Source of the DNA: GCA-2746605 sp963704835
GTDB lineage: Bacteria; Bacteroidota; Ignavibacteria; Ignavibacteriales; Melioribacteraceae
DNA length: 64,000 nt
Assembly (NCBI GenBank): GCA_963704835.1
Contig: CAVPHW010000009.1
Location: 62,001 to 126,000 of the forward strand
Reading direction: 5' to 3'
Shown: one piece after another, positions 46,822 through 55,601 of the stretch
Layout of the letters: every line of letters starts with the position of its first letter
How positions within the stretch are numbered: the first letter of the stretch is position 1
Position numbers and translations under genes: made by a program
Notes under the pieces: model-generated
The model's input: the letters and a program-made list of their open reading frames with translations, nothing else
What the model was told of the DNA's origin: nothing
Database searches by the model: none

Positions 46822-48576
46822 CTATTTAGAAGTCATCCTAATTTCATTTCTATTAGCAATTACTTGGTTAAGTGTATTTTTGATTTGTTCAATATCAGTT
46901 CTATATTCTGAATTCAGTTTTACCAATTCTTGATTCTTATCTTCCAGTTCTTTGATTCTGGATTCTAGATTCTGGATGCTGGATACTTGTTCTTTACTCC
47001 TTTTTTCAAGCGCTTGAATTGCAATAAAGTTTATTCCGTCAAAATCTGAAGAAGAAATAGTTGTATCATTTCCAATAGTTCCAATTCCGTCATTGCCAAA
47101 AGCCGAATAAAATTCTTGAGCCATAGGTCCGTAATGTCTAAAATTTGCTGGATCTTGAGTTTTATAATTCCAAGAAGTGAGTTTGAATTGTGATATTTTG
47201 TTTAAAATCTCTTCACCATCAACAGATTTGAAGTTCGTCTTTTTAGTAGAATCAGAAGTGACACTCCAAGCGTTATCGCCGGCATCCATTTTTGCACCGA
47301 CTGACAAATCTGAAGTTGTATAAAAACGGTAACCATTAGCAAAACGAGCAGCAAATCTATTATCATTTGTTGCATTTTGGGAGGAAGCAGCTGAATTATC
47401 TCCTAAAAATATAGTCCCGTTACCACTTGCATTAATGTTTGAACCAATTGCGAATGAATTAGTTCCGCTTGCACTGGCTGTTGAGCCTATTGCGGCTTTT
47501 CCATTGACATCTAAGGATCCATTTATTGATGTATTACCATTCTTCAAAACTGTTAGAGCATTTGCTCTATTTAAATTATCTGTACCGTTTCCAATTTCAA
47601 ATAGTGGATCAGTACCAACCCAGTTTGTTTGACCTAATACTCCATCTCCAACATTGTAACGACCAATTGCTGTAGTTACATATGACATTGCTCTAATCCC
47701 TAGTCCAAAAGCTGAAGAGTGAAAGCCCCAAGCAAGATTTTCTTCTCCGACAGCAATGCTGGTTAATCCATGAGCCTCTGTGTTATTTCCCACTGCTAGT
47801 GAATTAGTGGACACAGCTTTTGAACCACTGCCAACTGAGAGTGATTTGGTAATATGTGCTCTGCCATTAACTTTTACTGAATCATTTGCAAAATCTCCCC
47901 AGATTAATGGAGTATCTGAATCGGAATTTTCTATATATAATTTGTTATCGGTTGTTTCATTAAAAGCAGCTTGATGACCTAAAAAAACACTTCCGCTGAT
48001 CGAATTATTGTTTACACCGGCTCCTGCCTCGTATCCGATAATAGTATTATTAGATCCGGTTTTATTACTATAATTTGCACCTGCCCCAATTGCAACATTA
48101 TAACTCCCACCTTCAGCTTGTTGTGATGTCTCGTAACCGATTCCGACACTTGAACCACCTGGACTTGAATTTAAATAATTATATCCAGCCCTCTCACCTA
48201 TAAATAAATTGTTCCCATCAAATTTAGCATCTGTCAGATCATCAATTTTAGTTGCACCACCACCAAGTAAACTTCCGTTAAAAAATAGATTCTCACCATC
48301 TCTATATAATTTAAAACCAGTAAGCTCCGGAACACCGCTCTTGAATTGAATAGCTCCGGAGGTTCCTTCATCTGTTATTTTTAATAATTGGTTTATGCCA
48401 TCTGAAAAAATTACATCACCTTCAACTGCTTGAGGAGCGTTTGGGTTTTCAATTTTGGTAGTTTCATTAACTTTTTTATCTTTTACTTCTTGAGCCAGAG
48501 AAAGTGAAAAGCCAAGAATAAAAAGGGAAAAGGAAATCAAAATAATTGTTTTGAGATAGTTTTTTGTTTTATACAT
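46822..48576 (-). CDS. Surface fibre protein with YadA-like head repeats and S74-type end
   Basis: This 584-aa member keeps the family signal peptide and N-terminal module (DGINQLLKITDEGTSGAIQF, KLYRDGENLFFNG), but its middle is different: repeats such as TNSLAVGNNTEAHGLTSIAV and GTNSFAIGSNINASGNGTIF (about residues 250-410) resemble the left-handed helix repeats of YadA/Hia trimeric adhesin heads. The C-terminus has an S74-like chaperone (SDSTKKTNFKSVDGEEILNK; Ser and a Lys five apart) with FRHYGPMAQEFYSAFG, then a coiled coil (KNQELVKLNSEYRTDIEQIK) very like that of 36669-38770. It supports the reading of the whole family as trimeric adhesin-like fibres. Shared operator upstream. Confidence 0.87.
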   Translation of the reverse strand: MYKTKNYLKTIILISFSLFILGFSLSLAQEVKDKKVNETTKIENPNAPQAVEGDVIFSDGINQLLKITDEGTSGAIQFKSGVPELTGFKLYRDGENLFFNGSLLGGGATKIDDLTDAKFDGNNLFIGERAGYNYLNSSPGGSSVGIGYETSQQAEGGSYNVAIGAGANYSNKTGSNNTIIGYEAGAGVNNNSISGSVFLGHQAAFNETTDNKLYIENSDSDTPLIWGDFANDSVKVNGRAHITKSLSVGSGSKAVSTNSLAVGNNTEAHGLTSIAVGEENLAWGFHSSAFGLGIRAMSYVTTAIGRYNVGDGVLGQTNWVGTDPLFEIGNGTDNLNRANALTVLKNGNTSINGSLDVNGKAAIGSTASASGTNSFAIGSNINASGNGTIFLGDNSAASSQNATNDNRFAARFANGYRFYTTSDLSVGAKMDAGDNAWSVTSDSTKKTNFKSVDGEEILNKISQFKLTSWNYKTQDPANFRHYGPMAQEFYSAFGNDGIGTIGNDTTISSSDFDGINFIAIQALEKRSKEQVSSIQNLESRIKELEDKNQELVKLNSEYRTDIEQIKNTLNQVIANRNEIRMTSK

Positions 48577-48605
48577 AATAATCCTCCATGTCTTAAATGT
48601 TTATT

Positions 48606-48653
48606 GCAATATAGTCTTAACAAGAGGTCTTGTCTACTACCGATAGTGGTAGT
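48606..48653 (-). promoter_or_regulatory. Promoter with ACTACC-N6-GGTAGT operator (regulon member 5)
   Basis: ACTACCGATAGTGGTAGT at 48636-48653 is a perfect inverted repeat; 22 bp downstream lies TATATTGC (48613-48606). ATG at 48576, preceded by a GGAGG Shine-Dalgarno (ATGGAGGATTATTATG). Confidence 0.82.
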
Positions 48654-48654
48654 T

Positions 48655-48790
48655 AGATCTTGAGATATGAGAAATGAGATGTGAGAAAACCAGAAAAAAA
48701 TTTGAAAGGGAGAGTTGGGAAAAAAGGAAAGGGGAAAAAGAAAAAAACTGAGACGTTAAGAAGTAAAAACGATAAAAAAAGGTTTTAAGA
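48655..48790. other. Polypurine-biased tract
   Basis: About 130 bases of strong A+G bias on the plus strand (for example GAAAGGGAGAGTTGGGAAAA), between the operator of the fibre gene and the second NarL-type regulator. No gene is likely here; the short open frame on the minus strand is simply the complement of this low-complexity sequence. Confidence 0.6.
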
Positions 48791-48937
48791 TTTTGGACAG
48801 TTCTCAAACTACAGTTGGTTAGCTTAAAAATTTTGGAATGACTCAAAAATAAAATAAGAGGGTATCATATATTCAGTATGGTTGAGCAGTAAATAATTTT
48901 TCATTCTGAATTCTGCTACTGATTCCTGAATACTTTT

Positions 48938-49573
48938 TTATATCAGTCCTCTTTTTATTGCTTTAGCAACAGCTTCTGATTGTGAACAAACATGAAGTTT
49001 TTTATAAATATTTTTTATGTGGTATCTAACAGTTTCTATTGAAATGTAAAGATTAGATGCTATTCTTTTATAGCCTAATCCGTTTGAAATACTTTTTAAA
49101 ATATCATATTCTCTTTCGGATAAATCAATAACTACTTCTTCTTTTTTGGGAGCAATGTTTCTAAGCAAGTTTATTACTTTACCAGCAATTTCTGAATTCA
49201 TTGGCGATCCGCCTTCATGAGCTTCTTTAATCGCTTGTATCAATTCGCTTGGAGGAGTTTTTTTAGGCAAGTAGCCAGAAGCACCAGCCATTATTGCTTC
49301 AAATATTTTATCATTTTCTTCATGAATTGTTAGCACAACAATAGTTTGGTTCGGTAATATTTTTTTAACTTCTTTTATTCCTTCAATGCCAGAAATTCCA
49401 GGTAAACCAATATCTGTAATTATTACGTCGGGCAATAAATTTTCAATTTGTTCAAGCATGGTTTCACAATCTTCAAATGCGGCAATGCATTTAAATCCAT
49501 CTGCAGAATTTATTATTTCTGCAATTCCATTTCTTACAAATTCTACGTCTTCAATTATTACTGTTGTTATCAT
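48938..49573 (-). CDS. NarL/FixJ-type response regulator, pair 2
   Basis: This 211-aa regulator is the partner of the propeller kinase at 49752-52616. The receiver domain has E8/D9 and phospho-acceptor D54 in VIITDIGLPG; the LuxR-type HTH reads GYKRIASNLYISIETVRYHI. It is a paralogue of 39125-39763 with an almost unchanged recognition region, and the receiver domain carries the same GGSPMNS motif before the linker. I infer that both regulators bind the ACTACC-N6-GGTAGT sites in front of the intervening fibre genes. Confidence 0.95.
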   Translation of the reverse strand: MITTVIIEDVEFVRNGIAEIINSADGFKCIAAFEDCETMLEQIENLLPDVIITDIGLPGISGIEGIKEVKKILPNQTIVVLTIHEENDKIFEAIMAGASGYLPKKTPPSELIQAIKEAHEGGSPMNSEIAGKVINLLRNIAPKKEEVVIDLSEREYDILKSISNGLGYKRIASNLYISIETVRYHIKNIYKKLHVCSQSEAVAKAIKRGLI

Positions 49574-49614
49574 ATTATAAATTCAGTTTAAAAAATTATT
49601 CGAACCACTAAAAT

Positions 49615-49729
49615 TGTCATATTGATCCCGACCATCTTATTTAAAGAATTGTGTCGGGAGAAATATCTCTAACTTTTCTGGAATAGAGATTCTTCATTTC
49701 GACAAAATAAGTCTTCATTCAGAATGACA
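49615..49729. repeat. MITE-like interspersed repeat, copy 2
   Basis: A 115-bp element that starts TGTCATATTGATCCCGA and ends with the inverted TCATTCAGAATGACA; TGTCGGGAG and GAGATTCTTCA lie inside. It falls between regulator 2 and kinase 2. Related to 32086-32188 and 59963-60033. Confidence 0.68.
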
Positions 49730-49751
49730 AATCATTTTTTTTGGTATTTAT

Positions 49752-52616
49752 CTATATAAAATTAGATCTGCGTTTTTTAAATCTACCCGTAAATTTAATA
49801 GTTGTTCCAATATTTTTTTCAGAAAAATATTCAATATTTCCGCCGATTTCTTTTGCTCTATTTTTCATGTTTAATAAACCATTGCCCATTTTTTCATCAG
49901 ATAAATCAAACCCAATTCCATTATCGGAAAGAGTTACGGTTAATAAATTCCCATTTGTTTCTATTTTAAGATTCAGCAAATCAGCATTGCTATATTTTAG
50001 TGCATTATTAATTGCTTCTTTAAATATTAAAAATAGATGCTGTCTAAAATTCATTGGTAGTTTTATGGTTTCTAAGGTATCAAGGTTTTCAACCAATAAA
50101 TCGACATCGGCATGTTTTAAAACTTCGTGATAAGAAAGCTGCAATCGCTTGAACAAATCTTTTAAGGAATCTTTTTTAGGATTTACAAGCCAAACTATAT
50201 CGCTCATACTTTCTATTAATGTTCGGGAAATTGCACTTACATTCTTTAATCCGGATTTTAAATCACTTTTTTCTTCCGGAATTTTAAATCCTAAAAGTTC
50301 GGTTAAAATTGAAATTTCTGAAAGTCCTGATCCGATGCTATCGTGCAAATCAGTTGAAATTTTTGATCTCATTTTTTCAATTGCTAACAAATGTCGGTAA
50401 CGATACGAAGAAACAAAAGCTATTAATGTCCCAATAGCAAGAACGCTTAAAGTGTAAAACCACCAAGTTTCCCACCATGCTGGATTTATTACGAATGCCA
50501 AAGAAGCTGGTTCACTCCAATAACCCCATTCATTTCTGGCTTTCACTTCAAAAGTATATTTTCCATCATCTAAGCTTGTGTACTGAACATTATGTTCTTG
50601 GCTTGTTACCCAATCTTTATTAACTCCGGTTAGTTTATATTGGTAAATTATTTTATGAGGCGCAGATAGATTAATTCCTACATATGAAAATTTTAGATAG
50701 TTTTGATCAAAATTAAGTTTAGGATTTAGCTTGAATTTTTTAAGATTTTGCGGTTTATTAAATATTTCAAATCCAATTATATGTGTTTGAGTTGGAATGG
50801 TAGTTTGGTTATCACCTTGTTGGTTATACTTAGATAGTCCACTTTTGGTCGCTATCCAAACATCATTATTTCTGTCTACCTTTATCCCATTATCAATACA
50901 TTCATTTGAAATTAATCCATCTTCTTCCGTTAAACTTCTAATAAAAATGGAATTATTTTCTAAATCAATAATATTTACTCCATTTGTGGAAGCGGCAAAT
51001 ATTTTTCCTGAATTATCCACAGCTAATCCAATAATATTATTACTTAGCAGCCCATTGTCTGTAGTAATACTAAAGAATTTATTATTTTTTAGAAAATTTA
51101 CTCCTCCATTTGTTGTACCAATACAAATTGATTTGTCTGAAAGTTCAACAAAACATTGAATTGTAAAATCAGACAATCCCGAATCTTTCCCATAGTTTTT
51201 AATTTGTCCATTTTTATAAGCACTAAATCCTTCTCCGTGAGAGCCAATTAACAAAGTGCTATCAGAAGTAAAGAATAATGAATTCACATAGCTTCCTACA
51301 ATTCCATCAGACTTGGTAATTCTTGAAATTTTATTGCCATCTAAAACAATAACTCCGCTTGGTGATGCAAGATATTTGATACTATTAGCCCCTTCAACTG
51401 CGTCAAATATTTCATTAGGTGGAATAGTGTTGTTTTTTAATATGTGACTTTTTATTCCATTTTGATAAATAATAGTTCCATTTTCTGTATTTAAAAAAAG
51501 ACTACCATCAGACATTTCAGTCATTGATTTAATCACTCTCGGAGAAAAATCTAATAATGTCTTAAATATCACAGATTTATTAAAATAAAAAACATCATTT
51601 GTTGAATTTAAAATTAGATCTCCTGATTTCGAAATAGTTAGTCCGCGTATCTTGGTTTCATCAGATAAATTGTATTTAGTTATTTTATCGTTTTCATAAA
51701 TACAAAATCCTCCATTATTTGTACCAAAGTAAAGGTTGCCGTCTTTGTCTTCAGTAGCCGACCAAACTATATCGGTTGGCAAACCGTTCTTCATATTCAA
51801 TAGTCTTATTTCACCATTATTTTCTAAATATACTCCTTCAGAGGTCGTATATATTACATCGCCTTTTTGGGTTAAATATAGGTTATGTATTGCAGAACTA
51901 ATTTTCTTACCATTAAATTTTAAATCAACAATTTTTCCATCAATAATTTTATTTGGTCCCTTGTCCGTTCCAATAATCAAATTGTTTTTATCATCATATA
52001 AAATCTTTGTTATAAAATTGCTATTTAAGCCATCTTTAATTGTAAAATGTTTGGGTGAATTGTTGCTGTAAATAAAGAGACCATTGCTTATGGTCCCAAA
52101 AATAATATCATCGTCATTTTTAACTATAAAATCATTAATGTCCTGTGTAGGTATGTTTCGATTTGTAGATAGAGCGATAAATTTATCATTTTGCATTTTA
52201 ATAATATTACCGCCACTAATAAAGTAAAGATCATTCCTATTTTTTTTAAATGAAGTAACAAAATTTGAAATTAATCCATCTTTAGTAGAAATAGTATCAA
52301 ATCTTCCATTTTTGTAAGTAGTGATTCCAGAGCCATAAGTAGCAAAATAAATTGTACTATCATTTCCCTCAATTATATCCATTACAATTGATGATGCGAG
52401 ACCGTTATTTACTGTATAATTTTCAAAATTCACACCATCCCATCTACTTACGCCTCCCAAAGTTGCTAACCATAAATATCCAAACGAGTCCTGATAAATT
52501 GTATTTATTTGATTTTGTATTAAACCATCTGATGTTGTAAAAATTTTATGGATATTTACTTGTGGGAAAAATGCCGAATTTATAAGGAAAAGGATAACAA
52601 ATAGAGTTTGTTTCAT
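49752..52616 (-). CDS. Propeller sensor histidine kinase (HisKA_3 type), pair 2
   Basis: A 954-aa paralogue of 40024-42879 with the same order: signal peptide (MKQTLFVILFLINSAFFPQV), Reg_prop beta-propellers (YLWLATLGGVSRWDG, LYFGTNNGGFCIYE), a Y_Y_Y domain (KYTFEVKARNEWGYWSEPAS, identical to the paralogue over its first 19 residues), one membrane segment and a HisKA_3 / HATPase kinase with TDLHDSIGSGLSEIS and MGNGLLNMKNRA. The sensor halves have diverged much more than the Y_Y_Y and kinase parts, which suggests different ligands but a shared output. It is full length and lies upstream of its NarL-type partner on the same strand. Confidence 0.95.
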   Translation of the reverse strand: MKQTLFVILFLINSAFFPQVNIHKIFTTSDGLIQNQINTIYQDSFGYLWLATLGGVSRWDGVNFENYTVNNGLASSIVMDIIEGNDSTIYFATYGSGITTYKNGRFDTISTKDGLISNFVTSFKKNRNDLYFISGGNIIKMQNDKFIALSTNRNIPTQDINDFIVKNDDDIIFGTISNGLFIYSNNSPKHFTIKDGLNSNFITKILYDDKNNLIIGTDKGPNKIIDGKIVDLKFNGKKISSAIHNLYLTQKGDVIYTTSEGVYLENNGEIRLLNMKNGLPTDIVWSATEDKDGNLYFGTNNGGFCIYENDKITKYNLSDETKIRGLTISKSGDLILNSTNDVFYFNKSVIFKTLLDFSPRVIKSMTEMSDGSLFLNTENGTIIYQNGIKSHILKNNTIPPNEIFDAVEGANSIKYLASPSGVIVLDGNKISRITKSDGIVGSYVNSLFFTSDSTLLIGSHGEGFSAYKNGQIKNYGKDSGLSDFTIQCFVELSDKSICIGTTNGGVNFLKNNKFFSITTDNGLLSNNIIGLAVDNSGKIFAASTNGVNIIDLENNSIFIRSLTEEDGLISNECIDNGIKVDRNNDVWIATKSGLSKYNQQGDNQTTIPTQTHIIGFEIFNKPQNLKKFKLNPKLNFDQNYLKFSYVGINLSAPHKIIYQYKLTGVNKDWVTSQEHNVQYTSLDDGKYTFEVKARNEWGYWSEPASLAFVINPAWWETWWFYTLSVLAIGTLIAFVSSYRYRHLLAIEKMRSKISTDLHDSIGSGLSEISILTELLGFKIPEEKSDLKSGLKNVSAISRTLIESMSDIVWLVNPKKDSLKDLFKRLQLSYHEVLKHADVDLLVENLDTLETIKLPMNFRQHLFLIFKEAINNALKYSNADLLNLKIETNGNLLTVTLSDNGIGFDLSDEKMGNGLLNMKNRAKEIGGNIEYFSEKNIGTTIKFTGRFKKRRSNFI

Positions 52617-52818
52617 TAATTAATAACAATATAGTGTGTAAATTTGTTAATTAAAAAATTTATTTATAGATATTACTGAAAATTTAAAATACTTAATAAT
52701 ATTTTGTGAAATCATTCATTTTTTGGTCTAAATATAATTAGGACAAATTACTTCCATAAACTTTTAAAAATTATTTTATAAATTGCAGTAGAAAAAATTA
52801 ATTAAAATAAGGAATAAA

Positions 52819-53559
52819 ATGAAAAAGTTGTCTTTAATACTTTTAACAACCACGCTACTCATCTGGAGTTGTGGTAATGATCAAAACAAAGCTGAAGAAG
52901 AACTACCTGCGGGTTTTAATAAATTAACCGTTTTAGAACACATGAATGGCGGCGGTTATACATTTATGAAAGGCGAGAAAGATGGAAATGATATGTGGAT
53001 TGCAGTTAGAGAAACACCCGTTGAAGTTGGTGATGTTTTTTATTTTACCAGCACAATGGAGATGGAAAATTTTGAAAGTAAATCAGTAAACAAAACATTT
53101 GATAAAATACTATTTGTAGATAATATTTCGAAAACTCCGCCACAAGCTGCTCAATCTGGAAATAATTCTGGTATGCCTGGAATGGGAGCTGCTCCAGATG
53201 GTCATACAAAACCTAAAGTTGATGCAGTAAATGATGTTAAGGTTACTCCACTTTCTGATGGACTTACCGTTGAAGCAGCAAACAAAGACAGAATTAGTTT
53301 AGCAGGTAAAACTGTCAAAATCCGTGGAGTTGTAACAAAATTTAACGGTGGAATAATGGGGAAAAATTGGATACACATTCAAGATGGAACCGGTGGTGAT
53401 GGTACCAATGATTTAACAATTACCTCGGATCAATCTGCTAAGGTTGGCGAAACAATAGTAATTGAAGGTACGGTTGCAACAGATAAAGATTTTGGTTCCG
53501 GTTATTTTTATGATGTAATCATTGAGAATACAAAAATTACAGTTGAAAAAGCAATATAG
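52819..53559 (+). CDS. Lipoprotein with OB-fold nucleic-acid-binding-like domain
   Basis: This 246-aa lipoprotein has a signal and lipobox (MKKLSLILLTTTLLIWSC, Cys at 18). A first domain (residues ~30-100, MNGGGYTFMKGEKDGNDMWI) repeats a short form of the same motif, and a low-complexity linker (GMPGMGAAPDG) joins a C-terminal OB-fold (residues ~160-246: KTVKIRGVVTKFNGGIMGKN, WIHIQDGTG, GSGYFYDVIIENTKI). Such domains occur in NrfJ-like and other periplasmic redox-associated lipoproteins; the ligand is unknown. It stands alone with its own terminator. Confidence 0.85.
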   Translation: MKKLSLILLTTTLLIWSCGNDQNKAEEELPAGFNKLTVLEHMNGGGYTFMKGEKDGNDMWIAVRETPVEVGDVFYFTSTMEMENFESKSVNKTFDKILFVDNISKTPPQAAQSGNNSGMPGMGAAPDGHTKPKVDAVNDVKVTPLSDGLTVEAANKDRISLAGKTVKIRGVVTKFNGGIMGKNWIHIQDGTGGDGTNDLTITSDQSAKVGETIVIEGTVATDKDFGSGYFYDVIIENTKITVEKAI

Positions 53560-53582
53560 TTTCAAGAAAACAAGTTAAAATT

Positions 53583-53612
53583 AAAGACCGCAATTTGAGC
53601 GGTCTTTTTTTT
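53583..53612 (+). terminator. Rho-independent terminator of the OB-fold lipoprotein gene
   Basis: AAAGACCGC-AATTTGA-GCGGTCTTT forms a 9-bp stem followed by a T-run, 24 bp after the stop. Confidence 0.95.
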
Positions 53613-53619
53613 GATAGCT

Positions 53620-53708
53620 TTTGTAGGCACAGGCTTCAGCCTGTGTTATTGAGATACACTCACAAACTATAATTTGTAATATTTTCGCAAGCTGAAGCTT
53701 GCGGTTAC
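53620..53708. repeat. REP/BIME-like pair of hairpins
   Basis: Two GC-rich hairpins with complementary loops: CACAGGC-TTCA-GCCTGTG (53628-53645) and CGCAAGC-TGAA-GCTTGCG (53686-53703). Outer ends TGTAG and GTTACA are inverted relative to each other. The layout is that of REP-type palindromes arranged as a pair in an intergenic gap between two converging transcripts. Confidence 0.72.
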
Positions 53709-53756
53709 ATAAATCATAAAATTTGTAACATAGATTGCTTGCAATCGGTGAACCAG

Positions 53757-55382
53757 TTAAACAATATCAATCAGTGACTGATCATAATCATCTACATTTT
53801 CATAACCAAGTAAATTAAGAATTGTACCTGCAATATTTGTTAAACCTGGAGTATCAATCTCAGCCATTTTATACTCATTATTAAAATTTGGATCATAAAT
53901 TATACAAGGAACTGGATTTAAAGTATGAGCCGTTTTAGGTGTTCTCACTCCATTTTTTTCTGTAAACATTTCATCGGCATTTCCGTGATCAGCAATAATA
54001 ATTGCAATTCCGCCAAGTTCATCAATTACAGGAATAAGTTTTCCTAATCCATCATCAACTGCTTCAACTGATTTAATTACGGCATCCATTACTCCTGTAT
54101 GTCCAACCATATCACCATTTGGGTAATTGATTCTGCCAAATTGGTATTTACCTGATCTTAACAGCTCAATTGTTTTATCAGTAATTTCATCGGCTTTCAT
54201 TCTTGGTGCTTTATCAAACTCAATTTTATCCGAAGGAATTTCAACATAAATTTCTTTGTCTTCGCAGACATAACCTGATTTATTCCCGTTCCAGAAATAT
54301 GTTACATGACCAAATTTTTGAGTTTCAGATATAGCAAATGTACTTATTCCTTCAGCGCACATATATTGACTAATACTTCTATCAATTTTAGGAGGATTTA
54401 CTAAATAGTTTTTTGGTATATGTAAATCACCATCGTATTCCATCATTCCGGCATAAAATATTTTGGGCACTCTAACTCTATCAAACTTATCAAATTTCTC
54501 ATATTCAAAAGCTTTACTAATTTCTATAACTCTATCACCTCTAAAATTAAACACGACTACTGCATCACCATCTTCAATTGTCCCGATTGGTTTTTCATTT
54601 TCATCAACAATAACAAAAGGAGCAAGATACTGATCAATCTTATCTGATTCAGCGTAATAAGTATTAATTGCTTCTGTCGCACTTTTAAATTTTCTGCCAA
54701 TACCTAAAACATGAGCTTCCCAGCCTCTTTTTACGATATCCCAATCCGCATCATATCTGTCCATTGTAGTTATCATTCTTCCACCACCTGATCCAAAATT
54801 GTAATCGTAACCTTTCTCTTTAGAAATTTTCTTAAACAATTCTTCAGTAGGAGTTATATAGGTTGGTGCAGATCTGCCTGGTACATCTCTTCCATCCAAT
54901 AATGCATGAAGTCTAAATTTTTGCACACCAGCTTCTGCACATTTATTTACCAAAGTAAAGAGCTGCTTAATATGTGAGTGAACATTTCCATCGGAAAGTA
55001 AACCCAAAAAATGAACAGTTCCGCCAGCTTTACCTTGCTCTAAAACTTTCTTCCAATTCTCAGATTCAAATATTTCACCGGTCTCAATGGATTTATCAAC
55101 TAGTTTTGCTCCTTGATCAAATACTCTACCTGCACCAAGAGCATTATGCCCAACTTCACTATTTCCCATATCATCATCTGTCGGTAAGCCAACTGCTGTT
55201 CCATGAGCTTTCAATCTTGTTTGGTTCTTAATTTGCAAAAGTTTATCTAGATTAGGTGTTTTAGCTAAAAATACACCATCACTTTCATCTTGTTTCCCAA
55301 ATCCTATACCATCCATTATTACCAAAAGAACAGGACCTTTGCTCCCTGTATAGCTTTTCAACTTTTTTAATGCTAATTTCAT
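53757..55382 (-). CDS. gpmI: 2,3-bisphosphoglycerate-independent phosphoglycerate mutase
   Basis: This glycolytic enzyme interconverts 3- and 2-phosphoglycerate through a phosphoserine intermediate and two Mn2+ ions. The 541-aa length is close to the family norm. The alkaline-phosphatase fold shows the metal-binding Asp in VIMDGIGFG and the catalytic Ser75 in GNSEVGHN; further motifs are HALLDGRDVP, RMITTMDRYD, NFRGDRVIE, GHTGVMDA and the C-terminal DHGNADEM and TAHTLNPVP. It is a single transcription unit; the start is a clear ATG at 55382. Confidence 0.97.
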   Translation of the reverse strand: MKLALKKLKSYTGSKGPVLLVIMDGIGFGKQDESDGVFLAKTPNLDKLLQIKNQTRLKAHGTAVGLPTDDDMGNSEVGHNALGAGRVFDQGAKLVDKSIETGEIFESENWKKVLEQGKAGGTVHFLGLLSDGNVHSHIKQLFTLVNKCAEAGVQKFRLHALLDGRDVPGRSAPTYITPTEELFKKISKEKGYDYNFGSGGGRMITTMDRYDADWDIVKRGWEAHVLGIGRKFKSATEAINTYYAESDKIDQYLAPFVIVDENEKPIGTIEDGDAVVVFNFRGDRVIEISKAFEYEKFDKFDRVRVPKIFYAGMMEYDGDLHIPKNYLVNPPKIDRSISQYMCAEGISTFAISETQKFGHVTYFWNGNKSGYVCEDKEIYVEIPSDKIEFDKAPRMKADEITDKTIELLRSGKYQFGRINYPNGDMVGHTGVMDAVIKSVEAVDDGLGKLIPVIDELGGIAIIIADHGNADEMFTEKNGVRTPKTAHTLNPVPCIIYDPNFNNEYKMAEIDTPGLTNIAGTILNLLGYENVDDYDQSLIDIV

Positions 55383-55573
55383 TTTTATCCTTGTGTAATG
55401 TAACTAATATTATGAAGTACAAATATACTATTGCAGCAATGATTTTACAATTTAGGGATTAACTCCACAAAGAAAGATAAAACAGAGAGTTCTGATAACA
55501 AGGAATTTAATTAAAAACTATTGCGAAAAACAATAATTTCTTGCATTAGAAAACAATAAGTTCTAAATTACTT

Positions 55574-55585
55574 GTACAATTGTAC
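55574..55585. promoter_or_regulatory. Palindromic operator candidate of the toxin-antitoxin pair
   Basis: GTACAATTGTAC is a perfect 12-bp palindrome 16 bp upstream of the toxin ATG at 55602. Toxin-antitoxin operons are generally repressed by the complex binding such a site. A TTG start at 55572 would put the operator inside the gene, which supports the ATG. Confidence 0.62.
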
Positions 55586-55601
55586 GAAAATAGGATTGAT
55601 A

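Noticed and set aside
48637..48846. 69-aa frame on the minus strand
   Set aside because: It is the complement of the polypurine tract, low complexity and without family features.
39125..52616. Phage origin for the S74 genes
   Set aside because: No capsid, portal, terminase, integrase or lysis gene was seen, and all S74 proteins carry signal peptides.
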